Below, piece by piece: positions 43,017-53,020 of a stretch of DNA of 64,000 nt. Under the pieces are notes generated by a model, which was given only the letters and a program-made list of their open reading frames with translations, did not search any database and was not told where the DNA came from. The position numbers and the translations under genes are program-made. Numbering within the stretch: position 1 is the stretch's first letter; each line of letters starts with the position of its first letter. The stretch lies in assembly GCF_022808175.1 (NCBI RefSeq), contig NZ_JALGBX010000001.1, positions 372,001 to 436,000 of the forward strand, written 5' to 3'. Origin of the DNA: Streptomyces sp. AP-93 (GTDB lineage: Bacteria; Actinomycetota; Actinomycetes; Streptomycetales; Streptomycetaceae).

Positions 43017-44743
43017 GCATCCTCAACCAGCCTCAGGGTGCCGAGGCCGACTCGTACGAGAACGAGTTGCCGGTACGGAGCAAGCAGCCGGGCAATGTCG
43101 TCGTGAAGTGGTTGACCACTACCGACCACAAGACCATCGGCACGATGTACCTGCTCACGTCGTTCGTGTTCTTCCTCATCGGCGGCCTGCTGGCGCTCTT
43201 CATGCGCGCCGAGCTGGCCCGTCCGGGTACGCAGATCATGTCGAACGAGCAGTTCAACCAGGCGTTCACCATGCATGGCACGATCATGCTGCTGATGTTC
43301 GCCACCCCGCTGTTCGCGGGCTTCGCGAACTGGATCATGCCGCTGCAGATCGGCGCGCCCGACGTGGCGTTCCCGCGGCTGAACATGTTCGCGTACTGGC
43401 TGTACCTCTTCGGTTCGACCATCGCGGTGGCCGGTTTCATCACCCCGTCGGGTGCCGCCGACTTCGGCTGGTTCGCCTACTCCCCGCTGTCGGACGCCGT
43501 CCGCTCGCCGGGCATCGGCGCCGACATGTGGATCATGGGTCTGGCTTTCTCCGGCTTCGGCACGATCCTCGGCTCGGTCAACTTCATCACCACGATCATC
43601 TGCATGCGCGCCCCCGGCATGACGATGTTCCGCATGCCGATCTTCACCTGGAACGTGCTGCTGACCGGTGTTCTGGTCCTGCTCGCCTTCCCGGTGCTGG
43701 CCGCCGCGCTCTTCGCGCTGGAGGCCGACCGCAAGTTCGGTTCGCACATCTTCGACGCGGCCAATGGCGGCGCCCTGCTATGGCAGCACCTCTTCTGGTT
43801 CTTCGGACACCCAGAGGTGTACATCATCGCGCTGCCGTTCTTCGGAATCGTTTCCGAAATCATTCCGGTCTTCTCGCGCAAGCCGATGTTCGGTTACATC
43901 GGCCTGATCGCCGCGACGATCTCGATCGCCGGCCTTTCGGTGACCGTGTGGGCCCACCACATGTACGTCACCGGCGGTGTGCTGCTGCCGTTCTTCTCCT
44001 TCATGACGTTCCTCATCGCGGTTCCGACCGGTGTGAAGTTCTTCAACTGGATCGGCACGATGTGGAAGGGCTCACTGTCCTTCGAGACCCCGATGCTCTG
44101 GACGATCGGCTTCCTGGTCACCTTCACCTTCGGTGGCCTGACCGGCGTCATCCTGGCCTCGCCCCCGATGGACTTCCACGTCTCCGACTCGTACTTCGTC
44201 GTCGCGCACTTCCACTACGTCGTCTTCGGCACCGTGGTCTTCGCGATGTTCGCGGGCTTCCACTTCTGGTGGCCGAAGTTCACGGGCAAGATGCTGGACG
44301 AGCGCCTCGGCAAGATCACCTTCTGGACGCTGTTCATCGGCTTCCACGGCACCTTCCTGGTGCAGCACTGGCTGGGCGCCGAGGGCATGCCGCGTCGTTA
44401 CGCGGACTACCTCGCGGCGGACGGCTTCACGCTGCTGAACACCATCTCGACGATCAGCTCGTTCGTGCTGGGCCTGTCGATGCTGCCGTTCATGTACAAC
44501 GTCTGGAAGACGGCGAAGTACGGCAAGAAGATCGAGGTCGACGACCCGTGGGGCTACGGCCGTTCGCTCGAATGGGCGACGTCTTGCCCGCCGCCGCGGC
44601 ACAACTTCCTCACCCTGCCGAGGATCCGGTCCGAATCCCCGGCATTCGATCTGCACCACCCCGAGATCGCGGCCCTCGACCACCTTGAGGACCACGCCGT
44701 GGCCGCCAAGGCCGTCGCTGGTGGCAAGGAGGCCGGCAAGTGA
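43013..44743 (+). CDS. ctaD: Cytochrome c oxidase subunit I
   Basis: 576 residues, twelve membrane helices, the heme a/a3-CuB catalytic subunit. Metal ligands are intact: '[14 protein letters not shown]' (heme a His), '[14 protein letters not shown]' (CuB His plus cross-linked Tyr), 'WAHHMYV' (CuB His pair) and '[11 protein letters not shown]' (heme a3 and heme a His). Translationally coupled between ctaC and ctaF by 4-bp overlaps on both sides. Confidence 0.97.
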   Translation: MSILNQPQGAEADSYENELPVRSKQPGNVVVKWLTTTDHKTIGTMYLLTSFVFFLIGGLLALFMRAELARPGTQIMSNEQFNQAFTMHGTIMLLMFATPLFAGFANWIMPLQIGAPDVAFPRLNMFAYWLYLFGSTIAVAGFITPSGAADFGWFAYSPLSDAVRSPGIGADMWIMGLAFSGFGTILGSVNFITTIICMRAPGMTMFRMPIFTWNVLLTGVLVLLAFPVLAAALFALEADRKFGSHIFDAANGGALLWQHLFWFFGHPEVYIIALPFFGIVSEIIPVFSRKPMFGYIGLIAATISIAGLSVTVWAHHMYVTGGVLLPFFSFMTFLIAVPTGVKFFNWIGTMWKGSLSFETPMLWTIGFLVTFTFGGLTGVILASPPMDFHVSDSYFVVAHFHYVVFGTVVFAMFAGFHFWWPKFTGKMLDERLGKITFWTLFIGFHGTFLVQHWLGAEGMPRRYADYLAADGFTLLNTISTISSFVLGLSMLPFMYNVWKTAKYGKKIEVDDPWGYGRSLEWATSCPPPRHNFLTLPRIRSESPAFDLHHPEIAALDHLEDHAVAAKAVAGGKEAGK

Positions 44744-45138
44744 AGATCCAGGGCAGGATGTTCCTGTGGCTCGCCGCCTTCATCCTGATCATGACCGTCG
44801 TGTACGGCGTGTGGTCCAAGGAGCCCGTCGGCACCACCGCGCTCGCACTGGCCTTCGGCCTGAGCGCCATGATCGGCTACTACCTGGCCTTCACGGCCGC
44901 GCGCGTGGACGAGATGGCCCAGGACAACCTGGAGGCCGACGTAGCCGACGAGGCGGGCGAGCTGGGGTTCTTCTCCCCGCACAGCTGGCAGCCGCTCTCG
45001 CTGGCCATCGGTGGCGCCTTCGCCTTCATGGGCGTCATCTTCGGCTGGTGGCTGATGTACTTCTCGGCGCCGCTGATCCTGATCGGCCTGTGGGGCTGGG
45101 TGTACGAGTACTACCGCGGCGAGAACCAGAACCAGTAG
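44740..45138 (+). CDS. ctaF: Cytochrome c oxidase subunit IV, actinobacterial
   Basis: 132 residues with three to four membrane helices and the segment '[20 protein letters not shown]', characteristic of CtaF, the small fourth subunit specific to actinobacterial aa3 oxidase. GTG start at 44740 within the ctaD stop (GTGA). A strong terminator 45 bp downstream ends the ctaCDF operon. Confidence 0.95.
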   Translation: MKIQGRMFLWLAAFILIMTVVYGVWSKEPVGTTALALAFGLSAMIGYYLAFTAARVDEMAQDNLEADVADEAGELGFFSPHSWQPLSLAIGGAFAFMGVIFGWWLMYFSAPLILIGLWGWVYEYYRGENQNQ

Positions 45139-45183
45139 CCGCACCCGTGCCGCCGCCCCTCGTGGCGGCCGCAGCGTGAGACC

Positions 45184-45222
45184 AGGGGCCCGGACACCTC
45201 CAATGGAGGAGTCCGGGCCCCT
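45184..45222 (+). terminator. Terminator of ctaCDF
   Basis: 18-bp stem with one mismatch (45184-45201/45205-45222), loop AAT, followed by CGTTTG. Confidence 0.88.
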
Positions 45223-45276
45223 CGTTTGCAGTCACCCCGCGCGCCGTAATTGTCATACCTTCATAGCGTTGGCTCC

Positions 45277-46524
45277 ATGAACCAGTCACCGCGTCTTTGG
45301 ACGGTTATCGGCTGCTCCCTGCTGGTCGCGTCCCTCGGGGCCGGCGCCACCGCATGCGGGTCGGGCGACGACAACCCGCTGTCCGCCCGCCCCTACGACG
45401 CGGGCGACCAAGTCGCCCTCAACCAGACTTCCGGCAGTCGCCCGGTCGACCCGGACCGGCCCCTGGAAGTCACCGCCAAGAGCGGCGACGGCCGGATCAC
45501 CGACGTGAGCGCCGTGGACACCCACGGACGCCGCCTGGCGGGCGAGTTGTCCGCCTCCGGCGACCGCTGGCACAGCACCGTCCCGATGGCCGCCGGCGTC
45601 CGCTACACCGTCCTCGTGAGCACCGAGGACGAACGCGGCGCCCCCGGGCAGCGCACGCTCACCTTCGACACCACCCCGGCCCAGAAGGTCCTCAAGGTCG
45701 AATTCGGCCCGGACGAGGGCAAGTACGGCGTCGGACAGCCCCTCACGGCCGAACTCAACGAACCCGTGAAGGACAAGGCCGCCCGCGCCGTCATCGAGCG
45801 CGGCCTGGTCGTCGACGCCCCGGCGGCGGCCGTGGGCGCCTGGCACTGGGTGGACGACAAGAACCTCCACTACCGGCCCAAGGACTACTGGCCCGCCAAC
45901 ACCACCGTGTCCGTCCGGAGCAACCTGGAGGGCATCAAGATCGCCGACGACATGCACGGCGCCGCCTCCAAGCCGGTGAAGCTGGAGATCGGCGACCGGG
46001 TGGAGGTCACCACGGACGCCTCCTCGCACTGGATGACGTTCCGGCGCAACGGAGAAGTGATCAATTCCATCCCGGTGACCACCGGCAAGCCCGGATTCTC
46101 CACCCGCAACGGCGTCAAGGTGGTCCTCGGCAAGCAGTACTACGTCCAGATGCGCGGCGACACCGTCGGCATCGGCGGCAGCGAGTACTACAACCTGCCC
46201 GTCTACTGGGCGACCCGCGTCACCTGGAGCGGTGAATACGTCCACGCCGCGCCGTGGTCCGTCGGCTCCCACGGCTACGCCAACGTCAGCCACGGCTGCA
46301 CCGGCATGAGCACGGGCAACGCCGCCTGGTTCTACGAGAACATCACCGAAGGCGACATCGTCAGCGTCATCAACAGCATCGGCGACGACATGGACATCTT
46401 CGGCAACGGCTTCGGCGACTGGAACATGGACTGGAAGGACTGGCGCGAGGGCAGCGCCCTCCTCAAGGGCACCCAGGAGGGCCGCAGCCCGGTCGACCAG
46501 GCCCGCCTGCGCCCGCAGGTGTAA
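45277..46524 (+). CDS. L,D-transpeptidase lipoprotein
   Basis: 415 residues. Lipobox near 'GATACGSG' puts the enzyme on the outer membrane face. Two immunoglobulin-like domains (about 50-250) precede the YkuD domain (about 255-380) with 'GSHGYANVSHGCTGMS' containing H339 and catalytic C341. This layout matches mycobacterial LdtMt2-type enzymes, which form 3-3 cross-links in peptidoglycan. ATG 45277 fits the signal peptide. The motif has SHGCTGM rather than the commoner SHGCIRM. It sits alone between ctaF and the receiver gene, as in other streptomycetes. Confidence 0.94.
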   Translation: MNQSPRLWTVIGCSLLVASLGAGATACGSGDDNPLSARPYDAGDQVALNQTSGSRPVDPDRPLEVTAKSGDGRITDVSAVDTHGRRLAGELSASGDRWHSTVPMAAGVRYTVLVSTEDERGAPGQRTLTFDTTPAQKVLKVEFGPDEGKYGVGQPLTAELNEPVKDKAARAVIERGLVVDAPAAAVGAWHWVDDKNLHYRPKDYWPANTTVSVRSNLEGIKIADDMHGAASKPVKLEIGDRVEVTTDASSHWMTFRRNGEVINSIPVTTGKPGFSTRNGVKVVLGKQYYVQMRGDTVGIGGSEYYNLPVYWATRVTWSGEYVHAAPWSVGSHGYANVSHGCTGMSTGNAAWFYENITEGDIVSVINSIGDDMDIFGNGFGDWNMDWKDWREGSALLKGTQEGRSPVDQARLRPQV

Positions 46525-46575
46525 CCACCGGGGCGGGAGCGGCGGGAGAGCCGGAAGCGCCGTGAGAGGCCACAG

Positions 46576-46622
46576 CCGGGGCACGGGTGCCCGTACGGAC
46601 CGTACGGGCACCCGTGCCCCGG
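46576..46622. terminator. 23-bp perfect palindromic terminator
   Basis: Arms 46576-46598 and 46600-46622 are perfectly complementary around a single central A, between the convergent transpeptidase and receiver genes. It contains GTACGG/CCGTAC at the centre. Confidence 0.85.
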
Positions 46623-46662
46623 TATGCGCCGGTAAGGGGCTCTGCGGGGCGCACAGGCCCCG

Positions 46663-47064
46663 TTACGCCGCCGGGGAGAGCCGCGCGCGCAGCAGACCCG
46701 CCAGGGCCTGCGCGAAGTCCACCGGATCAACCGGAAGGGTGACCGCGGCGTCCGCGCGGCTCCAGGTGGCCAGCCAGGCGTCCTGCGGACGGCCCATCAG
46801 GAGCAGCACGGGCGGGCACTGGAAGATCTCGTCCTTGATCTGCCGGCACACCCCCATGCCCCCGGCCGGAACCGCCTCGCCGTCCAGCACGCACACGTCG
46901 ATGCCGCCCGCGTCCAGTTCCTTCAGGACGGCCGGCAGCGTGGCGCACTCCAGGAACTCCACCGGCGGCAGGTCGGCGGCCGGCCTGCGCCCGGCCGCCA
47001 GCCGCACCTGCTCCCGGGTGTCCGCGTCGTCGCTGTAGACCAGAACCCGCGCAGTCGCCCGCAT
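46663..47064 (-). CDS. Stand-alone degenerate receiver-domain protein
   Basis: 133 residues with CheY-like topology. An acidic pair is in 'LVYSDDADTRE' and a candidate phospho-Asp in 'VCVLDGEAVPAGG', but the beta-5 Lys region reads 'DAAVTLPVDPVDF' with no Lys, and the beta-4 Thr/Ser is not obvious. It is probably an atypical receiver acting by protein contact, or one no longer phosphorylated. It lacks an output domain and stands opposite to the surrounding oxidase genes. Partner unknown. Confidence 0.82.
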   Translation of the reverse strand: MRATARVLVYSDDADTREQVRLAAGRRPAADLPPVEFLECATLPAVLKELDAGGIDVCVLDGEAVPAGGMGVCRQIKDEIFQCPPVLLLMGRPQDAWLATWSRADAAVTLPVDPVDFAQALAGLLRARLSPAA

Positions 47065-47276
47065 TTCGTTCCTCCACGTGTCCCGTGAATCACGTTGATG
47101 TTGCGCGGGATGCTACTCCGTCCGACCCGGTGTCAACATCGGTTCGCGCAGCCTCGCCCGAGGGACGGCGGACGGGCGTCCGCAGGGCGATCTGATGGGC
47201 CGTTCGGGCCTTGCACACGCCCCTGACACTCCGAACGGCACCCCCCGGGGTGAGGGCGGGATAAGGGACCGACATA

Positions 47277-47897
47277 ATGTCGGTCGTGGCGACAGCAACG
47301 ACAGTAGATACCGGGCACGCGCACCCGACGGTCAACAGGCCGAACCTCGTCAGCGTGGGAACCATCATCTGGTTGAGTTCCGAGCTGATGTTCTTCGCGG
47401 CCCTCTTCGCGATGTACTTCACCCTGCGATCCGTGACAGGCGCCGAGTACTGGACAGAACAGGCTTCGGCCTTGAATCTGCCCTTCTCGGCGACGAACAC
47501 GACGATCCTGGTGCTTTCCTCGCTCACCTGCCAGCTCGGCGTATTCGCAGCCGAGCGCGGTGACGTGAAGAAGCTCAGGACGTGGTTCATCATCACGTTC
47601 GTCATGGGTGCGATCTTCATTGGCGGCCAGGTGTTCGAGTACACCGAGCTGGTCAAGCACGAGGGCATGAGCCTTTCGTCCGGTCCGTACGGCTCGGTCT
47701 TCTACCTGACCACCGGCTTCCACGGTCTGCACGTGACGGGCGGTCTCATCGCCTTCCTGCTGGTCCTCGGCCGGACGTACGCGGCCAAGAGGTTCACCCA
47801 CGAACAGGCCACGTCGGCCATCGTCGTGTCCTACTACTGGCACTTCGTCGATGTCGTCTGGATCGGCCTCTTCGCAACGATCTACCTGATCAAGTAG
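47277..47897 (+). CDS. ctaE: Cytochrome c oxidase subunit III
   Basis: 206 residues, five membrane helices, with '[18 protein letters not shown]' (conserved Glu), '[18 protein letters not shown]' and '[13 protein letters not shown]'. As in other actinobacteria it is encoded with the bc1 genes rather than with ctaCD. ATG 47277 is favoured; GTG 47286 is an alternative. Followed 76 bp later by qcrC: the operon is ctaE-qcrC-qcrA-qcrB. Confidence 0.96.
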   Translation: MSVVATATTVDTGHAHPTVNRPNLVSVGTIIWLSSELMFFAALFAMYFTLRSVTGAEYWTEQASALNLPFSATNTTILVLSSLTCQLGVFAAERGDVKKLRTWFIITFVMGAIFIGGQVFEYTELVKHEGMSLSSGPYGSVFYLTTGFHGLHVTGGLIAFLLVLGRTYAAKRFTHEQATSAIVVSYYWHFVDVVWIGLFATIYLIK

Positions 47898-47973
47898 CGA
47901 ACACGTCGCCGGGCCGGGCCCGGCACTCCATCCAGACACACCGACGCAGAAGATCCTGACACCGGGGTAATCC

Positions 47974-48783
47974 GTGAAAAAGCTCTCCGCACGACGACGC
48001 CATCCGCTGGCGGCGGTCGTCGTTCTACTCTTCGCGCTGGCGGTTACCGGGGGGCTGTACTCCGCCTTCGCGCCCGCGGGCAATGCGAAGGCCGACGAAA
48101 CCGTCCAGTCCCTCGCCATCGAGGAGGGCCAGAAGCTCTACGCCGTCGGCTGCGCAAGCTGCCACGGTACCGGCGGTCAGGGTTCCTCTGACGGCCCCAG
48201 CCTGGTAGGCGTCGGCTCCGCTGCCGTCGACTTCCAGGTGATGACGGGCCGTATGCCCGCCCAGCAGCCCGGCGCCCAGGTGCCGAAGAAGCCCGTCATC
48301 TACACCCAGGCGCAGACCGACCAGCTCGCCGCGTACATCGCGTCCCTCGGAGCCGGCCCGATCGTGCCGACCGAGAAGCAGTACGACCCGGCGGGTGCCG
48401 ACATCGCCAAGGGTGGTGAGCTGTTCCGCAACAACTGCGCGCAGTGCCACAACTTCACCGGCGAGGGCGGCGCGCTGACGAACGGCAAGTACGCCCCCAA
48501 CCTTGAGGGTGTCGAGCCGAAGCACGTCTACGAGGCCATGCTCACCGGCCCGCAGAACATGCCCTCCTTCCCCGACAGCACCATGCCGGAGAAGCAGAAG
48601 AAGGACATCATCGCGTACCTCCAGCACGTCAACGGCGAGAAGTCGACCAGCCCCGGTGGCCTCAAGCTCGGTGGCCTCGGCCCCGTCTCCGAGGGTCTCT
48701 TCGGCTGGATCTTCGGACTGGGTGCGCTGATCGCTGTCGCCGTCTGGGTCGCGGCCCACACCGCTAAGGCCAAGAAGTCATGA
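47974..48783 (+). CDS. qcrC: Diheme cytochrome c subunit of bc1 complex
   Basis: 269 residues. An N-terminal membrane anchor is followed by two cytochrome c domains, each with a heme site: 'CASCHG' and 'CAQCHN'; Met ligands lie in 'MTGRMPAQQ' and 'MLTGPQNMPSF'. A second helix is at the C-terminus. It is the actinobacterial replacement for cytochrome c1 plus soluble cytochrome c, wiring bc1 directly to CuA of CtaC. GTG 47974; overlaps qcrA by ATGA. Confidence 0.97.
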   Translation: MKKLSARRRHPLAAVVVLLFALAVTGGLYSAFAPAGNAKADETVQSLAIEEGQKLYAVGCASCHGTGGQGSSDGPSLVGVGSAAVDFQVMTGRMPAQQPGAQVPKKPVIYTQAQTDQLAAYIASLGAGPIVPTEKQYDPAGADIAKGGELFRNNCAQCHNFTGEGGALTNGKYAPNLEGVEPKHVYEAMLTGPQNMPSFPDSTMPEKQKKDIIAYLQHVNGEKSTSPGGLKLGGLGPVSEGLFGWIFGLGALIAVAVWVAAHTAKAKKS

Positions 48784-49838
48784 GTAGCCAAGACATTCCC
48801 GAAGAGAAGCACCTGCCGAGCGAGCAGGGCGACGCGCACCACGGTGCCGTGACAGTGGCGGACGACCCGTTCGCCGACCCCGGCCTGCCGGTTCACCGGC
48901 CGCGGATCCAGGACATCGACGAGCGGGCCGCGAAGCGCTCCGAGCGCACGGTGGCCTTCCTGTTCACCCTGTCGATGCTGGCCACGATCGCCTTCATCGC
49001 CTCGTTCGTGATCCTGCCGGTCGACAAGATCGTCTACATCTTCCCCATCGGGAAGGTGAGCGCTCTCAACTTCGCCCTCGGCGTGAGCCTCGGCGCGGCC
49101 CTCTTCTGCATCGGCGCGGGCGCGGTCCACTGGGCCCGCACCCTGATGTCCGACGTGGAGGTCGCCGCCGAGCGCCACCCGATCGCGGCTTCGCCCGAGG
49201 TCAAGGCGCAGGTCATGCAGGACTTCGCGGACGGCGCGAGCGAGTCGGCCATCGGCCGCCGCCCGCTCATCCGCAACACGATGTTCGGCGCGCTGGCCCT
49301 GCTGCCGCTCTCCGCCGTCGTGATCCTGCGCGACCTGGGCCCGCTGCCCGAGGACAAGCTGCGCAAGACCATCTGGGCGCGGGGCAAGATGCTCATCAAC
49401 CAGAACACGATGGAGCCGCTGCGTCCCGAGGACATCGTCGTCGGTTCGCTGACCTTCGCCATGCCGGAAGGCCTGGAGGAGGACGCGCACGACTTCCAGG
49501 TCCAGATCGCCAAGGCCGCCCTGATGATCGTCCGCATCCAGCCGGAGAACATCAAGGACAAGAAGGAACTGGAGTGGTCCCACGACGGCATCGTGGCCTA
49601 CTCCAAGATCTGCACCCACGTCGGCTGCCCGATCAGCCTGTACGAGCAGCAGTCGCACCACGTGCTCTGCCCGTGCCACCAGTCCACCTTCGACCTCTCC
49701 GACGGCGCCCGAGTCATCTTCGGCCCGGCTGGTCACGCGCTCCCGCAGCTGCGGATCGGCGTCAATGACGAAGGTTTCCTCGAGGCGCTCGGCGACTTCG
49801 AAGAGCCCGTCGGTCCCTCTTTCTGGGAGCGCGGATGA
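48780..49838 (+). CDS. qcrA: Rieske iron-sulfur subunit of bc1 complex
   Basis: 352 residues. Three N-terminal helices, more than the single helix of mitochondrial Rieske, then a C-terminal [2Fe-2S] domain with 'CTHVGCPI' and 'CPCHQSTFD' ligands. Transfers electrons from menaquinol to QcrC. Overlaps both neighbours by 4 bp (ATGA), so the three qcr genes are translationally coupled. Confidence 0.96.
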   Translation: MSSQDIPEEKHLPSEQGDAHHGAVTVADDPFADPGLPVHRPRIQDIDERAAKRSERTVAFLFTLSMLATIAFIASFVILPVDKIVYIFPIGKVSALNFALGVSLGAALFCIGAGAVHWARTLMSDVEVAAERHPIAASPEVKAQVMQDFADGASESAIGRRPLIRNTMFGALALLPLSAVVILRDLGPLPEDKLRKTIWARGKMLINQNTMEPLRPEDIVVGSLTFAMPEGLEEDAHDFQVQIAKAALMIVRIQPENIKDKKELEWSHDGIVAYSKICTHVGCPISLYEQQSHHVLCPCHQSTFDLSDGARVIFGPAGHALPQLRIGVNDEGFLEALGDFEEPVGPSFWERG

Positions 49839-51463
49839 GCACTGCCACTCAAACCAAAGAGCGCAAGGCTCCGGCCGGCGAGCGCGTAGCCGACTGGGCC
49901 GACGGCCGGCTGGGCATTTACAGCCTCGCCAAGGCCAACATGCGCAAGATCTTCCCGGACCACTGGTCCTTCATGCTGGGCGAGATCTGCCTCTACAGCT
50001 TCATCATCCTCATCCTCACGGGTGTGTACCTGACGCTGTTCTTCCACCCGAGCATGAACGAAGTGCACTACGACGGTTCGTACATCCCCATGCAGGGTGT
50101 ACAGATGTCGGAGGCCTTCCGCTCGACCCTGGAAATCAGCTTCGACGTCCGCGGCGGTCTGCTCATCCGGCAGATCCACCACTGGTCGGCGCTGATCTTC
50201 ATCGCGGCGATGCTCGTGCACATGATGCGCGTGTTCTTCACCGGCGCGTTCCGCAAGCCCCGTGAGGTCAACTGGGTCTTCGGCTTCCTGCTGCTGGTCC
50301 TCGGCATGTTCACCGGTTTCACCGGTTACTCCCTGCCGGACGACCTGCTCTCGGGCACCGGTGTCCGCTTCATGGAAGGCGCGATGCTGTCCGTGCCGAT
50401 CGTGGGCACGTACATGTCGTTCTTCTTCTTCGGCGGGGAGTTCCCCGGCGGCGACTTCGTGGGCCGGCTCTACTCGGTGCACATCCTGTTGCTGCCCGGC
50501 ATCATGATGGGCCTGCTGGTGGCCCACCTGATCCTGGTCTTCTACCACAAGCACACCCAGTTCGCGGGCCCCGGCAAGACCGAGAAGAACGTCGTCGGCA
50601 TGCCGCTGCTCCCGGTCTACATGGCCAAGGCCGGAGGCTTCTTCTTCCTGGTCTTCGGCGTCATCGCGCTGATCGCGGGCATCGCCTCGATCAACCCGAT
50701 CTGGGCGCTCGGCCCGTACCGCCCGGACCACGTGTCCACCGGTGCGCAGCCAGACTGGTACATGGGCTTCTCCGAGGGCCTGATCCGTGCCATGCCCGGC
50801 TGGGAGATCAACCTGTGGGGCCACACCCTGGCCCTGGGCGTCTTCATCCCGTTCATGATCTTCCCGCTGGTCCTGGCCACGATCGCGGTCTACCCGTTCA
50901 TCGAGTCCTGGGTCACCGGGGACAAGCGCGAGCACCACATCCTGGACCGCCCGCGCAACGCCCCGACCCGTACGGGCTTCGGTGTGGCATGGCTGACGTG
51001 GTACGTCATCCTGCTGATCGCCGGTGGAAACGACATGTTCGCGCAGTACTTCCACCTGTCGATCAACTCGATCACCTGGTTCGCCCGCATCGGGTTCTTC
51101 GTCGGTCCGGTCATCGCGTTCATCATCACCAAGCGGATCTGCCTCGGCCTCCAGCGCCGGGACCGGGACAAGGTGCTGCACGGTCGCGAGACCGGCATCA
51201 TCAAGCGCCTGCCGCACGGTGAGTTCGTCGAGGTCCACGAGCCGCTCTCGCAGGGCAAGCTGCACGCGCTCACCTCGTACGAGCAGTACGAGCCCGCCGA
51301 GATCGGCCCCACGGTCGACGAGAACGGTGTCGAGCGCAAGGTGAAGCCGCTGGAGAAGCTCCGCGCCAAGCTCAGCAAGGGCTACTACGGGGAGAACAAC
51401 CAGATCCCGAAGCCCACGGTCGAGGAGTACAAGGAGATTCAGAACGGCCACGGCCACCACTGA
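49835..51463 (+). CDS. qcrB: Cytochrome b subunit of bc1 complex
   Basis: 542 residues. Eight-helix cytochrome b core with heme His pairs ('HHWSALIFIAAMLVHMMRVF' and 'YSVHILLLPGIMMGLLVAH') and the quinol-site 'PDW' motif seen in 'GAQPDWYMGF'. A long C-terminal extension past about residue 430 (RRDRDKVLHGRETGIIKRLP) is typical of actinobacteria. The mycobacterial homologue is the target of telacebec-class inhibitors. Terminator about 120 bp downstream. Confidence 0.97.
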   Translation: MSTATQTKERKAPAGERVADWADGRLGIYSLAKANMRKIFPDHWSFMLGEICLYSFIILILTGVYLTLFFHPSMNEVHYDGSYIPMQGVQMSEAFRSTLEISFDVRGGLLIRQIHHWSALIFIAAMLVHMMRVFFTGAFRKPREVNWVFGFLLLVLGMFTGFTGYSLPDDLLSGTGVRFMEGAMLSVPIVGTYMSFFFFGGEFPGGDFVGRLYSVHILLLPGIMMGLLVAHLILVFYHKHTQFAGPGKTEKNVVGMPLLPVYMAKAGGFFFLVFGVIALIAGIASINPIWALGPYRPDHVSTGAQPDWYMGFSEGLIRAMPGWEINLWGHTLALGVFIPFMIFPLVLATIAVYPFIESWVTGDKREHHILDRPRNAPTRTGFGVAWLTWYVILLIAGGNDMFAQYFHLSINSITWFARIGFFVGPVIAFIITKRICLGLQRRDRDKVLHGRETGIIKRLPHGEFVEVHEPLSQGKLHALTSYEQYEPAEIGPTVDENGVERKVKPLEKLRAKLSKGYYGENNQIPKPTVEEYKEIQNGHGHH

Positions 51464-51579
51464 TCTCCCGCATCACGGCTTCACGGCTTCACAGCTTCAC
51501 GATTCACGCAGTACGCACCACGCATGACGCATGACTGCTTGAGGGACTGATTTCGGTCAGTCCTGGTGTCGCCACGGCG

Positions 51580-51610
51580 AGAGCCCCGTCCAGTGTCTGG
51601 ACGGGGCTCT
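51580..51610 (+). terminator. Terminator of ctaE-qcrCAB
   Basis: Perfect 14-bp stem (51580-51593/51597-51610), loop TGT, followed by TTTGCC. Upstream (51474-51530) is a run of degenerate CACGGCTT-like repeats. Confidence 0.9.
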
Positions 51611-51687
51611 TTGCCGTCCCCGGGGCTGGATAGGCTGAAGCCCTTCGCATTCGACGTGGAATCCTCGATGAGCAGCAGGAGCGGACC

Positions 51688-52752
51688 ATGAACCTGGTGA
51701 CCCCGGCAGGCGGCGACAGCGCGGCGGCCCGCAGCTGGCCGGGCGTTCTGGAGGCCCTGCTGACCGGCCGTGACCTCGGCGCCGACGACACGGCCTGGGC
51801 CATGGACCGGATCATGCGCGGGGAGGCCACCGACGCCCAGATCGCCGGCTTCGCGGTCGCGCTGCGGGCCAAGGGGGAGACGGTCTCCGAGATCAACGGC
51901 CTGGTCCGCGCCATGTACGAACACGCCAACCTGATCGAGGTGCCGGGCCGGACGGTGGACATCGTCGGCACCGGCGGCGACGGGGCCAAGACGGTCAACA
52001 TCTCCACGATGTCGGCCATCGTGGTGGCCGGTACGGGTGCCAAGGTGGTCAAGCACGGCAACCGGGCCGCGTCCTCCGCGAGCGGCTCCTCGGACGTCCT
52101 GGAGAAGCTGGGCGTCAACCTCGACCTCACCCCCGCGCGGGTGGTGGAGGTGGCCGAGGAAGCCGGGATCACCTTCTGTTTCGCGGTCAAGTTCCACCCC
52201 GCGCTGCGGCACGTGGCGGCCGCCCGCCGGGAGCTCGGCATCCGGACCACCTTCAACTTCCTCGGCCCGCTGACCAACCCGGCACGGGTCCGGGCGCAGG
52301 CCACCGGTGTGGCCGACGCGCGGGTGGCTCCGATCGTCGCGGGCGTCCTGGCGGAGCGGGGCTCCTCGGCCCTGGTCTTCCGCGGTGACGACGGGCTCGA
52401 CGAGCTCACCACCACGGCGACCTCCCGGGTCTGGTGGGTCCGCGACGGCGAGGTCCGGGAGCAGGGCTTCGACCCGCGCGACATCGGCATCCCGCTGGTG
52501 GAGGTCTCCGCCCTGGCCGGCGCGGACGCCTCGTTCAACGCGGACGTAGCCCGCCGCCTGCTGGCCGGCGAGACCGGCCCGGTCCGCGACGCGGTGCTCC
52601 TGAACTCGGCGGCGGCCCTGGTCGCGCTGGACCCCGGTACGGGCACCCTGGAGGAGCAGCTCGCCGCCGGTGTCGTCCGGGCGGCGGAGTCGGTGGACTC
52701 GGGCGCGGCCCGTCAGGCGCTGGCCCGCTGGGTGGCGGCGAGCAACGCGTAG
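51688..52752 (+). CDS. trpD: Anthranilate phosphoribosyltransferase
   Basis: 354 residues, second committed enzyme of tryptophan synthesis. Motifs: '[17 protein letters not shown]' (PRPP loop), '[18 protein letters not shown]' and '[20 protein letters not shown]'. ATG 51688 follows AGGAGCGG. The gene is monocistronic here and separated from other trp genes, as in mycobacteria where trpD also lies by the qcr genes. No trp attenuator peptide was found. Confidence 0.96.
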   Translation: MNLVTPAGGDSAAARSWPGVLEALLTGRDLGADDTAWAMDRIMRGEATDAQIAGFAVALRAKGETVSEINGLVRAMYEHANLIEVPGRTVDIVGTGGDGAKTVNISTMSAIVVAGTGAKVVKHGNRAASSASGSSDVLEKLGVNLDLTPARVVEVAEEAGITFCFAVKFHPALRHVAAARRELGIRTTFNFLGPLTNPARVRAQATGVADARVAPIVAGVLAERGSSALVFRGDDGLDELTTTATSRVWWVRDGEVREQGFDPRDIGIPLVEVSALAGADASFNADVARRLLAGETGPVRDAVLLNSAAALVALDPGTGTLEEQLAAGVVRAAESVDSGAARQALARWVAASNA

Positions 52753-52798
52753 CCGTCCCCGTCCCCGTTTCGACGGGATCCGGCCAAGATCCAGCACT

Positions 52799-52827
52799 GA
52801 CCCCGGTCCGCCATGTGGACCGGGGTC
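52799..52827 (+). terminator. Terminator of trpD
   Basis: 11-bp perfect stem (52799-52809/52817-52827) with a 7-nt loop and a short TT. It abuts the next promoter. Confidence 0.85.
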
Positions 52828-52856
52828 TTGCGTTCGGAAGATCGTGTGGCAGGATG
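52828..52856 (+). promoter_or_regulatory. Promoter of the riboswitch-controlled aminotransferase gene
   Basis: TTGCGT (52828-52833), 17-bp spacer, AGGATG (52851-52856; CAGGAT one base earlier also fits). Predicted start near 52863 coincides with the first paired base of the riboswitch. Confidence 0.6.
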
Positions 52857-52863
52857 CTCCTCA

Positions 52864-52975
52864 GGTCACGAGTGACAGCGTTTAGGCCCCGGCTTGCTGT
52901 CCGGCAACCCTCCTTCCGTGGCGGGGTGCCCCGGGTGATGACCAGGTCGTAGGCAGTGAGGTCTACGGCAAGCGC
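52864..52975 (+). ncRNA. SAM-IV riboswitch
   Basis: P1 pairs GGTCA (52864-52868) with TGACC (52939-52943). Between them are the SAM-I/IV core blocks CACGAGTGACAG, GCCCCGGC, CCGGCAACC and the SAM-IV-type GGCGGGGTGCCCCGGGTGA. A 3' hairpin CGTAG/CTACG (52948-52967) corresponds to the extra helix of the class. It is followed by a terminator-like expression platform and controls the class-V aminotransferase gene, a usual SAM-IV partner in actinomycetes. A covariance-model search would confirm the class. Confidence 0.83.
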
Positions 52976-52980
52976 GGATC

Positions 52981-53020
52981 CCTCGAACGCCAGGGGTCCT
53001 GGTCTCTCGAGGAGCGTTTT
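52981..53020 (+). terminator. Expression-platform terminator of the SAM-IV riboswitch
   Basis: CCTCGA/TCGAGG outer stem (52981-52986/53007-53012), inner CCAGG/CCTGG stem, then AGCGTTTT ending at 53020. It follows the aptamer directly and would stop transcription when SAM is bound. About 215 nt of untranslated RNA remain before the ATG. Confidence 0.65.

Noticed and set aside
51669..51690. Trp leader peptide ahead of trpD
   Set aside because: A short ATG frame overlaps the trpD start but has no Trp codons and no attenuator structure.
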